Below, piece after piece: positions 10,767 through 21,319 of a stretch of DNA of 64,000 bases. A program made the translations under genes and the position numbers. The DNA is from Elmis aenea (taxonomy: Eukaryota > Arthropoda > Insecta > Coleoptera > Elmidae). Where the stretch lies: contig OX393582.1 in assembly GCA_947652605.1 (NCBI GenBank), forward strand, positions 17,426,760 through 17,490,759. Reading direction: 5' to 3'. Within the stretch, counting starts at the first letter, position 1. Each line of letters opens with the position of its first letter. The notes beneath the pieces are model-generated. The model had not been told where the DNA came from. It worked only from the letters and a program-made list of their open reading frames with translations, and ran no database searches.

Positions 10767-10773
10767 TATAAAA
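10767..10773 (+). promoter_or_regulatory. TATA-box-like sequence upstream of the Merlin remnant
   Basis: TATAAAA stands 75 bp upstream of an ATG with a good Kozak-like context (GTCGCCATGG). It could be the promoter of the transposase. Assigned from motif and position only. Confidence 0.3.
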
Positions 10774-10847
10774 GTGGCTTCGAGAGTACTGACAAGGGTT
10801 CGATGCTTTATTAAGAATAAAACTGTCTTAATAAACCTTTCGTCGCC

Positions 10848-11377
10848 ATGGCCCAAAATCAAATTGTGAACCAGGTGTTACCCAGGGACCAAATAATTGA
10901 AGAGGAGTGGCAGTATGCTGCGTTAGCTCAGCAATTCCTAGGTAACGGTGATGTTTTAGAGTTTTTGGCAGCCAGAAGACTAAAAATTCGTCGTTTTGTG
11001 AGCCATGTCAAGTTAACAGAGTTTTGATTTCTTATGTAAATCTTCACGATGGAATGATATGGCGCTGTAAGAATTGCAGACGGAAGCAGTCTGTACGAGA
11101 TGGAAGCTTTTTTTCGTTGAGCCGCCTTCCTTTATCAACCATAATGTATTGTTTATATGGATGGGCAAGAGATCTCTCACAGGGGGAGGTGGCGTATCAA
11201 GCTGGAGTCAATGTTAACACGCTCGTTGATTATAACAATTATTGCCGAGAAGTTGTTGAGCAATGGCTCCAGCATCACCCCAGAGAAATTGGCGGCATGT
11301 TGGATGATGGTACCCAACTGGTAGTGCAAATTGACGAATCCAAGTTTTTCCATTGTAAGTATCATCATTTGAAATAA
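10848..11377 (+). pseudogene. Merlin (IS1595/ISXO2-like) transposase, frameshifted and 3'-truncated
   Basis: The ATG at 10848 opens a frame of 58 residues (MAQNQIVNQVL...) that ends in a stop at about 11025. The homologous sequence continues in another frame through 11377. The second part shows a zinc-ribbon-like WRCKNCRRKQSVRDGSFF block, then a helix-turn-helix-like stretch, and IGGMLDDGTQLVVQIDESKF. The IGG...IDESKF block holds the first catalytic Asp of the ISXO2-like DDE domain. The rest of the catalytic domain is replaced by the tandem repeat that follows. Merlin elements normally encode about 250-300 residues, so roughly half survives. Confidence 0.7.
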
Positions 11378-11755
11378 GTTATAAAAACACCCGCAATAAA
11401 ACAGTTGTTTAGTTACGAAGTGAAAAATTGAAATAACTTATTAGTTGCTAGTATTACATTACATTTTAAAAAAGAACAGCTATTCTTATAATAATGACAT
11501 GGAATAAACAAATGTTTATTAAAAGATGAAATTTGAAAGAAGTTATAAAAACATCCGCAATAAAACAGCTGTTTAGTTACGAAGTGAAAAATTGAAATAA
11601 CTTATTAGTTGCTAGTATTAAATTACATTTTAAAAAAGAACAGCTATTCTTATAATAATGACATGGACTAAACAAATGTTTATAAAAAGATGACATTTGA
11701 AATAAGTCATAAAAACAGCTGTAGTTACGAAGTGAAAAATTGAAATCTTATTAAA
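11367..11755. repeat. Tandem repeat, 164-bp unit, about 2.4 copies
   Basis: ATTTGAAATAAGTTATAAAA begins at 11367 and recurs at 11531 (as ATTTGAAAGAAGTT) and 11695, exactly 164 bp apart each time. The first two units are nearly identical. The third is short and has internal deletions. The array starts inside the last codons of the Merlin remnant, so it may derive from the element's 3' part. Confidence 0.85.
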
Positions 11756-13002
11756 ACCCTGAATAAAACAACACATTAATCATACCACTATGTATGAACT
11801 ACAGCTATAAAACACGTAGACTTTATTAAGCGTTAGTGTATAGTGGGCTGCAAACCTTTTTATGGAAGTGACGCTGTCGTAGCTAGTCAGTTGACGCTAC
11901 TACGCTAGTCATTTCCGGTCTCCAAGAAGCATAAATTACCGAGCTCACTACTATTTCATCCAGTGATGGAGAGCTCACTACTAATTCATCCAGTAAATTT
12001 TCATAACTACGCCAATGCGTAGTAAGCCTTCAGGTTTAGGGAAGGGCTACCGCCCCAAGTGAGTAGCATTTACCTTTTATACTACAGCCAGTGGTGTAAG
12101 CAGGAGGGCAGGGGGGTATTAAAACTTCCCCCAAACAGTCGCAATAAGTCGATATAGGGCCGAGGAACTGTAATTTTTTTGTTAAAAAAAAGTCCTCGGC
12201 TCTTTTGGCCGTTTTTAATATCATAGATGGAAACCATCAAACATGTTGCTGCTAACAAACTTAAAAAGTGAGTAGTGCGACCAAAAAAAAAGGTCTTCAG
12301 CTGTTTTCGAGTTAATAAACTCTTCTCCATAACAGCGGCGTAGTTTTATGTATAAAAACTTAAAATGAAAGTATAAACATTAATTAAAAGCCAAACGTTA
12401 AACACAAACAAAAAATACAGAAAAGAAGTCAAAACGGCGGTAATTTATTATTAAACATTGTTAAAAAAACAAAGTACTACTTTTAAAAATCATACGATTA
12501 AAGAGTGACAAAAAAATTAGTCAATAACTAGTAAGGATGCCCAATAAATATCTAGTTGTATCCTAATTTAATATTTATTTTTTGTTATCTTATATAGCCC
12601 ACTTCTACTACTTTTTAGTTAGGTACTGATTACATTTTAATTGCAATAAAAAGTGGATTATTATGATTTTGAAATAAATGTTTTTCAAGTGAAGAAAACA
12701 GAACTAAACTAGATACTGACATAACAAACAAAAGCAAAGGTTAAATTTGGACTTATTAATTATTTAAATTTATCTTCCGGAACAAATTGAGTAAGTATAA
12801 AACATCTACCAAATATCAATTTCCTTAATTTATCCAAATTTGAGAAATAAAATAAAAGTCTAATTTTACCGCACCCCTTTAGGGGGGTGTAACTTCGAAA
12901 GGAGACGTCTAAGGAATTTTTTTCTCTTGATAGACCCACCTTAATTTTTGATAAGTAATCAGCTCCTGAATTTTTTTGCAATACTTAAGAAACCCTGTAT
13001 AT
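11756..13002. other. Non-coding stretch without recognised genes
   Basis: AT-rich and without supported coding sequence. Present are a short direct repeat GAGCTCACTACTA (11940 and 11971), a CAGTGGTGTAAGC sequence near 12090 that resembles a hAT terminus but has no partner, and an ACCCTGTAT mariner-like end at 12993 next to the following repeat. Confidence 0.4.
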
Positions 13003-14683
13003 TGTCTTCAGTTTACGTCACTCACGGTTCTTACTTGGTCTATTCAAGACACCTGTTTGTTGTGTCAAATAAATATCCATGGAAATCTTAGTTTAATAAC
13101 GGTGGGTGCCGACTTTTTAAGTCACGCTATAGTGCGAATTTGTGAACGCTAAAGGTGCATTTAAATCAGAGCGAACAGAAGCGAACGAACGAATTCGTTC
13201 GGTCAAGCTCGCGCAATTTGCATGGCGAAGCGAAGGCGAGCGAACGAATTCGTTCGCGTTCGCATAGCGTCGCGTGTCGGTAAACAAGCGAATCATCAAA
13301 GGAAGTTCGTGCTCGATTTGCATGGTGCATTTTGTAGCTAGCGAATTCTCTATACTCTATCCGACATGGTTTATTTTTCACTAGCGCGGATCATCGATGA
13401 ATGCGAATGTTCGTTCACATTGCATTGCGCAGAGAACGACCGAACGAACGAATACCTAAAAACCCCTTCGTTCGTTGGTTCGGTTCTGTTCGCTCTGATT
13501 TAAATGCACCTTAAGACAGGTAAACTTTTTCTTTAAACCACGTGAAAATTGGAGGTTATCTTATCTTTCTTTTTTTTAGGTGTCTTAAGTTTTCGTCTTG
13601 AGACAGGTGTTTTGTCTGAGCTCCTATTCAGCTATCTTAGCTCCAGCTTTTAGCTTGTTTAAGCTTTGGGCTTAGTCCCTTACTGTCAAGTGTTCCGTTC
13701 GAGGTTATCCGTTTTGACCCCGTTGATGTTCTACCGCTAGTCTTGGAACTACGGACAGCATTTCCTACAACATTTCTTCTCCTTCAGCGTGTCTTCGGCG
13801 GCTCAGCGAAAGATAAGATTATATATTTAAGCCCCGACTGTCAGCTACGTTCTTATTATTTGTTCGCTTCTTAATCACTATATTTCTGTAACTATTGTAG
13901 AGCCTTCAGCTCGTTACTATTGTTAGTTCACTGTTTTTTTTCCTTGGCGTTATTTATTAACGTTTAATTAGTAATTTTGTATTTTTCGCTAGTGTTATTT
14001 ATTAACATTTAAATTAATTTCTATATTGATGTTAACAGGACATTACGTCCATAATAATATCCTACTTTCTCAACAACCTTTGAGTTAGTTTGTTGTCACC
14101 ACATTTTTATTTGTACCTTACGATTAATAAGTTAGGAACCGTACTCCGTTTGCAAGGTATTTTTGGTTATGTTACCGTTCGGTGATTTTAGTGCCGCAAG
14201 TTTTAATAGGTAGGAGAGCTCTTCCACTTAAGCGGATTGTATTAACTTCATTGAAACTGTATTATTATTCTTTTATATATATATTTGTGTATTTTAAATA
14301 GGTACTTGCAAACATCGGAACAGAACCAACCTTATTTCGTAGCATGTACTTTCTTTTCGTTTAATTTCAGCGAATGTTTTCTTAATTAAAGGGGCCTTTC
14401 AAGTCTGTTGAGACAAGGAGTATATTCTAGTTATCGTCAAGTATATTCTATATTCTATTTGTTATTTCCAAGCTTTATGTTTATTATTATTAAAGGCATA
14501 CATCGTTCACGCCTACGAATTCTTTTTATTTCCATTCCTAGTTTTTTTTTTTGCTATTTTTTGAAACCTTACAGAATAAATAGTGTGGCGCCCTTATTGA
14601 TATCTACAAGTTTCTTTCTAATTCGGACCTACCCCCTTCTCGTCTAAACTAGCCGCGAGTCCGAATCACCCCTTCTTGTTGCA
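13003..14683 (+). repeat. LTR-like repeat, copy 1 (probable solo LTR)
   Basis: This region aligns with 53195-54468 through most of its length. Shared blocks include the GACGGTGGGTG-type start region, CAGGTAAACT, the TATA-type ATATTTAA followed by TCAGCTACGTTC, TTAACAGGAC.TTACGTCCAT, TGTTGAGACAAGGAGTATAT, GTGTGGCGCCCTTATTG and CGCGAGTCCGA. Without the nested 359-bp MITE its length (about 1.32 kb) matches copy 2 (1.27 kb). It begins TG and can be taken to end CA. The conserved GGCGCCCT(A/T)ATT about 100 bp before the end also occurs in the LTRs of the gypsy element at 36747. No target duplication could be found, so the exact ends and the LTR assignment are inferred. Confidence 0.6.
13153..13511. 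mobile_element. PIF/Harbinger-type MITE
   Basis: The terminal inverted repeat is AGGTGCATTTAAATCAGAGC, continuing GAACAGAA, with its exact complement at the right end. It is flanked by TAA at 13150-13152 and 13512-13514, the 3-bp TWA duplication of PIF/Harbinger elements. The interior is rich in GAACGAATTCGTTC palindromes. It sits in LTR-like copy 1 and is absent from copy 2. Confidence 0.85.
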
Positions 14684-14689
14684 GGAGTA

Positions 14690-14912
14690 TGGCAACGTTT
14701 CTCGAATTGCTGGAAATGATCACACCTTTGATTCAAAAAGAAAATACAGTAGGGAGAGATGCAATCCCTGTACATAAAAGGCTCTAAACGACTTTGCGAT
14801 TTCTCGCAACAGGGCAAAGTTTTCAAGATATGAAATTCGTAACATCAATAGCACCTCAAACATTAGGAAATATAGTGTTGGAAACATGTGAAGCTATAAT
14901 TAAAGTTGCGCA
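14690..14912 (+). pseudogene. PIF/Harbinger transposase N-terminal fragment
   Basis: In one frame, with a single in-frame TAA, the translation contains FLELLEMITPLIQKENT, GRDAIPVHKRL, TLRFLATGQSFQDMKF and LGNIVLETCEAI. This is the order seen in Harbinger (HARBI1-like) nucleases before the catalytic domain. The catalytic part is not found downstream. The fragment begins exactly where the LTR-like repeat ends. Confidence 0.7.
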
Positions 14913-15540
14913 ACCAGTTTGTTGCGCAAAAAATATCAGGGAATTCTAATTTTACGCAACAGGTTGCGCAATTCGTCAATCACTATTAATCACGTTGCTA
15001 AGAAGTATAATATTTGATTTTTCCTACGAAAAATTAAAGAAGAAAAAATACGATAACGATAGGCGCAAATGGGACAAAAGCATAGAATGTGATTTGTCAG
15101 AAACACAAGTAAAATGGTTATGGATGCACGAAGAAAACAAACCTATAAGAAATATTTATTAAGTAAAAAGATTATTTCCTCTATGTTCATTACATTACTT
15201 AGGTTTTACGTGCCTTACTTAATAGAGAGAAAATGTTTAAATCAATGTCTTATAATTGATATTAAGTCCAATTTTGACATGTCTTAAAACACTTTTTAAA
15301 AGGTGTTTCAGGGGCTCTGTGTTTTGGGTTATGGCTTCCTTATTCTAGATAACGCATTTTTAGTGCATAAACTCTGTATAAAAGTGTATAAAAAAGATCC
15401 TAAAAGAGCAAGTATTAGCAGCAAAAACTAATCAGTTAATTTAAAAAATTATTTTTCAGGGACTAAGGTCAATTTTTTTGTCTTACACTTGTAGACTTCT
15501 GAAATATTAAAACTGGTCTATGAGAGATAATTTATTTCTC
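14913..15540. other. AT-rich stretch, possibly decayed transposon
   Basis: No supported gene. Repeated TTGCGCAAC words (14911, 14931, 14955, 14963) may be a remnant repeat. Confidence 0.35.
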
Positions 15541-15553
15541 AACTCTTAGAACT
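15541..15553. repeat. Target-site duplication, left copy
   Basis: AACTCTTAGAACT is repeated exactly at 17503-17515. The pair brackets the 5'-inverted non-LTR retrotransposon. Confidence 0.8.
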
Positions 15554-15574
15554 TCTTCTTCTTCTTCTTTTACT

Positions 15575-15871
15575 AAACCTTATGCCTCACGGCGTCGGCT
15601 TTTGGTGGTTCTCCACCCAGCTTTTCCAGATCTTTTTGTCTGCCGTCATCGCTCTTAACTCCCCAACTGTTTTCCCTCTTTCACGGGCTATTTGTTCTAT
15701 CCTGTTTTCTATGTTAGCTGTTGGCCCTTCCTACCCGCCTTTTCCCATACCTCCTACTTTCTGTTATTTTTTTTGTCATAGATTCTGGCGGCATCCTCTG
15801 CACGTGTCCGTACCATTTTAATTGTTTTTCTTCGATATATTGGGTTATTTGTTTTTGTTGTAGGTTATTCT
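15575..15871 (-). pseudogene. RT C-terminal tail, sense part of the inverted insertion
   Basis: Minus-strand translation gives QQKQITQYIEEKQLKWYGHV, QRMPPES, KRRVGRA and, toward the 3' end, KDLEKLGGEPPKADAVRHK with interruptions. This is the usual end of endonuclease-RT proteins of this group. Small indels disrupt the frame. Confidence 0.7.
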
Positions 15872-17502
15872 GGATGTCTTAAAGGAAATAACAATAAAAA
15901 CAGCAAAAGAAGTCTGCGGAATAAGGAAAATAAATAGGTTTAGGAAAAGTAGCAGATGGTGGAACGACGAAGTGAAAGCTAAAATAAAACAAAAGAAAAT
16001 AGCTTGGAAGAAATATATAATAACGGGGAAAGAAGAGGACAAAACAATCTACAAACAGAAAAGAGATGAAGCCAAACAAGAAGTGAAAAAAGCTAAAGCC
16101 AAAAGCTGGGAGAAGTTCGGAGAAGAGATAGAGAGGGATTACCATACAAACAAAAGTAACTTTTGGAAAACAATAAAAAACCTAAAAAGAAATAAAAACG
16201 AACAAATATGGAACATAGAAGATCAAAACAGGGAACTCAAAACAGAAACCGAAGAAATACTAGAAGTGTGGAGTAAATACTACGAAGAGAAATTTAAAAA
16301 TAACAAAAGCCAACACCCAAACGCACTAGAAATAGCAAACACAGACAACGAAAAAGAGGAAGACCGAGCGGAAAATGTAATATTACAAGAAGAAGTAGCC
16401 CAGATAAAGAGACTGCTAAAAACAGGCAAGGCAGCAGGGAGTGATGAAATAGTGCCAGAATTAATAAAATGGGGAGGGGAAGCAATGGAAAAATTGCTAA
16501 CAAGGCTGTTCCGTAAAGCATGGACAGAAAATAAGATACCCGAAGACTGGGAGAAAAATGTAATTATACCGCTATACAAAAAAGGAAACAAAAGTAAATG
16601 CGAAAACTATAGAGCGATATTGTATAAAATGTACACTAAAATACTTGAGAGGAAACTAAGAAATGAAGTGGAGAAGAAAATGGAAGTAGAGCAGGCAGCC
16701 TTTATGAAAGGAAAATAAACGCAAGATCACATAAGTGTAATTAATTAGAAAACTAACTGAAAGAGCAAACGAACAACGGAAAAAACTATATTTAGCATTC
16801 GTGGACCTGAAAGCAGCATTCGACACAGTACCAAGAGAAAGATTGTGGAACTGCTTAGAAGAACTGAAGGTCACGGAAAAACTCACAAAGGCCATAAAAA
16901 GTGTATACAGAAAATTTATAGCGGAAGTACGAATAAAAGGCAAAAGCTCCAGATAATTTACACTACAAAGAGGAATCAAACAGGGTGATAGCCTAAGCCC
17001 CCTATTATTCAATATTTATATGGACAAAATACTTAAGACCTGTAAAAAAAATACGGAAAGTAACAGTCGGATTCAAAGATCTTTGGCCCATCCAGATACA
17101 GTGCCTACTATATGCAGACGATATAATAATAGTGGTGGAAAATAGAGAAGACATACAAAAATCCTTGAACCAGTGGAACGAAACGATACAACAAATGGAA
17201 ATGGAAATAAACACAGGGAAAACAAAAATAATGAAAATAAACGATGATGACCAGCAAAACATCAAATGCGGAGACGACCTACTGGAGCAAGTCTCGACAA
17301 TAGAGTACTTAGGAACGAAAATTAGCGAAGATGGGAAAATTGACGCAGAAATCCTAAACAGAACCAGAAAAAGCACGAGCATTTACTACCAACTAAACAA
17401 AACTATCCTTGGGAAAAAAGAAATTAGTGCACAAACAAAAACCAGAATATACAACACGGTCGTAATTCCAACTATGCTGTATGGTAGTGAAACATGGCCA
17501 CT
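15872..17502 (+). pseudogene. Reverse transcriptase body of the inverted insertion
   Basis: The plus strand encodes a linker rich in Lys and Glu, with SRWWNDEVKAK near the start. Then come RT blocks KTGKAAGSDEIVPELIKWGG, EDWEKNVIIPLYKKGNK, ENYRAI, AFVDLKAAFDTVPRERLW, QRGIKQGDSLSPLLFNIY, the catalytic CLLYADDIIIV, VSTIEYLGTKI and VVIPTMLYGSETW. The stretch 15972-16718 is open for 248 codons. After it there are a stop near 16748, one near 16956 and a frameshift near 17050, so the copy is inactive but young enough to read clearly. The endonuclease domain is missing (5' truncation). Confidence 0.85.
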
Positions 17503-17515
17503 AACTCTTAGAACT
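17503..17515. repeat. Target-site duplication, right copy
   Basis: AACTCTTAGAACT, identical to 15541-15553. Confidence 0.8.
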
Positions 17516-17533
17516 AAAAACTTAAATTCCTAA

Positions 17534-18219
17534 GTCCATCCATTGGTGTCTTTCAAGTTTCTGCTAATATGCACACGGCACTATAATTTTCGCACTGTAC
17601 TCTGTACTTATTTATGGTATCAAAAATGGCTGTGCTGTATGTATAATCAATTTATTTTTAGGTTTGTGAGGTCAAGAGGTTATGTTGTGAAATATTCCTC
17701 AACAACAAAATATAATTAATTGATCTATTATAGACATTAATTCATTAAACTTGCGAAAAATAGAGAAAGATGGTCGAGAGTTTGTACAAAAACCATAGGC
17801 CAACGAGGCCTGGAGAGATATATTTATTTAATATGTTAAAACATACGTAGTGCTAACATACGCAGTTTGATAAAAGAGGTGAGTGACTTGAAAAACTTGT
17901 AGTAAATTGAAAAATTGTTTATATTCAAGTGTAACTGTAGTGTTTTTTTTTGCTTTGCGCAAAGAACGATAGAAAAAAAAATCCTAATAGGGCAGATATT
18001 ATACCATTATTAAGCCGAACCTTTAAATAATTATCAGTAAATACGTTTGATACTATTAGCACAGGTTATATTTCCGTACCACAGAGTGCTCGCAACTGCC
18101 CCTTGTCCGTCAACATCTGTAACACTTTACTGATGTCAGAAAGTCGCTACTTTCAAGCTGACCATAAATTGTATTCTTAGATACACTTCTAAAAGTATGA
18201 CCATCAAACATTAACAGAA
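17534..18219. other. Non-coding stretch
   Basis: No gene or repeat recognised. Confidence 0.4.
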
Positions 18220-18392
18220 AAGCGAAGCTAAGAATATTTCAGAGCAACGTAAAAAGTGTTTTACAATATGGTTCGAAGACCTGGAAAAAAAGCAAAAAAA
18301 CTAATTTAAAAATTGCAATAAGTATAGTAAGACAACCCATGAACTACAACTACAACATTCCTGCAGGAAGAAGAAGACTATCAAATTCATGA
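18220..18392 (+). pseudogene. Short non-LTR RT C-terminal fragment
   Basis: The frame reads KLRIFQSNVKSVLQYGSKTW, followed by a lysine-rich stretch and RQPMNYNYN. It corresponds to the LRLFNSNVKSVLLYGCETW block of several LINE families. It is too short to assign a clade. Confidence 0.55.
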
Positions 18393-18839
18393 ATGCGAAC
18401 ATTCTGAGAAAAATAATATTGTTGTGTAATTTAATAATCTTTGTAGTAATTTTGTTATGATTATGCACCTACAATTACAAATAATGAAAAATTTGACATG
18501 TTGAGATGCTACATTATTTGCTATAAAAATTGTGTAGGAGCTGAGCGAATGTACCTAGGACTCTATTCTGAGAGATGGCAACCAAGCGCATTCATACAAA
18601 AATTGGAATTTAATTTAAAAGAATATGGTTCCTTCGAAAAACCAACCAGAAATCCAAAACAAATCAATGAAGAATTATAATTAGCTGTTTTAGAAATAAA
18701 TTTACCAATAACGGTATGTTTAATAGACACAATGATCATATGTGGGAGATCGAAAATACTAGAGTAATACTTTTTTAGGAAATGTCGACATCAAGTCAGA
18801 TTTGACTTTAATGGCTGGTGGGGCATATAAGACTTAAAG

Positions 18840-19040
18840 CTCATTGGACCAAATCATACTCAACTAAACTTCAAAAAAGGTGATAGATATTTACATTTAC
18901 TATAAACTCAGAAGATTTTCTTAATGATTTGTCACTTATTAAAACTATAAAAATCTTGTTCCAACAAGATGGTGCTCTACCCCATATTTATAACCAGATC
19001 AGCGAATATCTCAACAACGGGTTTCTTAAGTCCTAGATTG
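18840..19040 (+). pseudogene. Mariner-like transposase fragment
   Basis: The frame contains ILFQQDGALPHIYNQISEYL, then a stop, then IGNRGHILW. This matches the region around the second catalytic Asp of the DD41D transposases in this window (FQQDGATAHT...; WIGRGGPV). An N-terminal piece may lie at 18500-18680 but is not convincing. Confidence 0.55.
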
Positions 19041-19074
19041 GTAATCGTGGTCATATTTTATGGAAAGAAAGATT

Positions 19075-19740
19075 GCCAAATCTAAGTTCGTCACGGTGGA
19101 ACAAATACATCGTATAGTAAAGAAAATCAAAAATGACCTCGAAAGTAAAAGGTATTGCTGTACTGCAATTCTAGGCATAAGTCAAGGATTTTATACAGTA
19201 TGGCACAAAGGTCTACTTAATAAAATTTAAAAAACAATGCCATACGAACTGCTAAAATCATACTTAATAGAAAGACATTTCACAGTACGGCAAAATGAAG
19301 CTTATACCGAAATACAACCCATACTCTCAAAGGTGCATCAAGGAAGCATTTTGGGACCAGTATTATATCTGCTGTACACAGCAGATCTTCCGACAACCGA
19401 GAAGTCATGTGTACGCTGATGACACAGACATCTTATTACGAACCTAAAGCAGCCTTAAAAAACCTGCAAATCAACCTAGACAAAATAAAAACGTGGCTAC
19501 AAGACGAGAATGAGAGCAAATAGTAGCAAGTCCGTACAGGTAACCTTTACTATGAGGGGGGGAAATCGTAAAATTGTCCACCAGTGTCTTTAAATGGAAA
19601 ACAACTCGCCCACTGCGATCAGGCAAAATACATAGGTATGCACCTCGACCGTATGTTGACGTGGCAAAAGCATATTTTTACCAAACAAAAACAAATGGGC
19701 ATTAAATTAAGACAATTATATTAAAGAGGTTTAAACCCTC
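19075..19740 (+). pseudogene. Jockey-like reverse transcriptase fragment
   Basis: The blocks in order are VEQIHRIVKKIKNDLESKRY, FYTVWHKGLL, LLKSYLIERHFTVRQN, KVHQGSILGPVLYLLYTADL, then after a frameshift YADDTDILL, and finally a decayed palm/thumb region. The order and the GSILGP...YTADLP box are characteristic of the Jockey clade. Stops and frameshifts are frequent. Confidence 0.75.
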
Positions 19741-20418
19741 AAACCTAACAACTCAATAAGTGTCTTAGTATGAAACACCAACTATAACTAAATATACTAA
19801 TATTTTAAACCTCGGTAGAAGATAGATATAAAAAGGACAGCATCCAAAGGAATACTCCCTACAGGCCAATTTCACCAGCATGACTTAATTGTTTTATTAA
19901 GTTAAGCTACGCCACAAAAAAACATTTAGTCTTTTTTTAAATCCAAATTGTGTGATAAACGGGTTATAAAAAAAAGATCTTATTCAATTGGACTATTTTC
20001 TCTGGCGACATGTCACAGATGAAGCTTGCGCTCCAAAGTTTTGAAAATATTGGACCTTCGTGAAGCTGTTTTTGTAGCATGTCGTAGCATTTCACGCAGA
20101 CACTTGGAGAGACCGCACACTACAAACTTTGCCGACAGTTTGGTCGTTATCGGGCCATGAAATGGATTTGTCACCAACTAAACAGTTTGGTTGTAAGCGG
20201 GTACGCACACTATACCCGACAGTTTCTAAAGTGCAAAGAAAGGTGGTTCCCAGAGCAGTTATCACATCTGCTATTATCGCAAGAAGGAAGCGAAAGAAAC
20301 AATGCCGGCCGACTATTTGTCGGCGAGTGTGCGGACTCCCATACAGGCGTATACTATTTCAACGTCGCTCGATAGTTGGCCAACTTTTTTGTCGAAAGGG
20401 AATCGGGTCCTCTGATAC
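19741..20418. other. Unclassified sequence with GCCGAC/GTCGGC words
   Basis: AT-rich to 20100, then more GC-rich with recurring GCCGACAGTTT and GGCCGAC words in both orientations. These words are also present in the duplicated segment that follows. It may be part of a non-autonomous DNA element, but no ends are found. Confidence 0.35.
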
Positions 20419-20735
20419 GATTATTTAGTTTGCCGACTTTTAATCGGTACCTACGTGTGTGCGCTCTCATAAACACCCATGCCATTTGCGAAGACGCAAA
20501 CTGTCGGCCGATTAACGAAAACCTCGATCGGAACTTTATTTGGAACGTTCCGAAAAAAAAAAATTTGAATGAGGATCTACGAGCTCAGTCAGTAGTGAGC
20601 GGTGACTCTTACGCAGTGCAATTATACCGACACTACGCAAATCACAATCATGTGTGGAAGTAATGGACAACTACTGTTTGAACAGCTATTTAAAAGAAAT
20701 ATTTATTATTTCGTAATTAGGATTATTATACATTC
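20419..20735 (+). repeat. Duplicated segment, short copy
   Basis: The block GATTATTTAGTTTGCCGAC... to the end of GACGCAAACTGTCGGCCGAT matches 22961-23060. The block from CGGAACTT to ATTATACATTC (20529-20735) matches 24195-24402 closely. Both copies read RAQSVV.GDSYAVQLYRHYA in one frame. The short copy lacks the 1.1 kb between these blocks. Both copies have the same orientation. Confidence 0.85.
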
Positions 20736-20951
20736 CATTAAATGCCACGGAGCTGGAGTTCAGGTCATTTATGAACTAACAACAGCAAACCCAAGAACAT
20801 GTATTGTTCTTAGAAATCGCAATGTTCAAGCGATGCCACTACGGAACTTTTGTTCCAGAGATCTAGTGGCAATAAACCTAATTCTGATGGAGGCGGAAAG
20901 GCGTTGGGAGATTACTCTCGTAGGTATCTGCCTATCTACCATACGACCAGG

Positions 20952-21000
20952 GCCCTGTTTCTAGAAACTTACAAGCCTTGTAAGTTTCGAGAAACAGGGC
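20952..21000. repeat. 49-bp hairpin insertion with 5-bp direct repeat
   Basis: GCCCTGTTTCTAGAAACTTA... pairs with its complement over 24 bp with one mismatch and a 1-base loop. CCAGG stands at 20947-20951 and again at 21001-21005. It interrupts the endonuclease reading frame. Confidence 0.75.
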
Positions 21001-21319
21001 CCAGGATGGGGACCCACCAACAAATGAAGTCAGGAGATTGGTGGAGGAAAAAACTCGTAGGGGCCAACCAGTACTGATTGGTTGTGACGCAAATGCGCAC
21101 CACATTGTATGGGGCAGTACTGGAACCAACAAAAGAGGTGGGTCTCCTAGAGTTTTTAATTACTAATAACCTTCAGATAGCAAACAGAGGAAATGAACCG
21201 ACCTTCGTTAACGTACAAAGAAGAGAGGTCATTGAGTTAACTATGTGCACTACAAATATGAGTGACATAGTAAATAACTGGCATGTATCAGACGAGCCAT
21301 CGCTCTCTGATCATCGGTA

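Larger units (their letters stand above)
15554..17502 (-). mobile_element. 5'-inverted non-LTR retrotransposon insertion (RTE-like)
   Basis: Read on the minus strand, the insertion starts after the target duplication with an inverted RT body (15872-17502, coding on the plus strand). It continues with the RT C-terminus in sense orientation (15871 down to about 15575) and ends in a (GAA)n tail at 15554-15570. The two coding parts are nearly adjacent in an intact element: the body stops at LYGSETW, and the sense part resumes with EEKQLKWYGHVQRM. Inverted 5' part joined to a sense 3' part, a simple-repeat tail and a 13-bp target duplication together fit twin priming, as described for L1. Confidence 0.75.

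Noticed and set aside
10799..10812. tRNA B-box-like GGTTCGATGC
   Set aside because: No A box or cloverleaf can be formed around it.
12080..12130. CAGTGGTGTAAGCAGG as a hAT terminus
   Set aside because: No inverted partner or 8-bp duplication could be found.
13117..13381. Two overlapping minus-strand frames of about 70 codons
   Set aside because: They lie in the palindromic MITE and reflect its GAACGAAT repeats.
19741..20418. Frames at 20129-20428 as a gene
   Set aside because: Two frames are open over GTCGGC-rich repeat sequence, neither with recognisable domains; base composition explains the openness.
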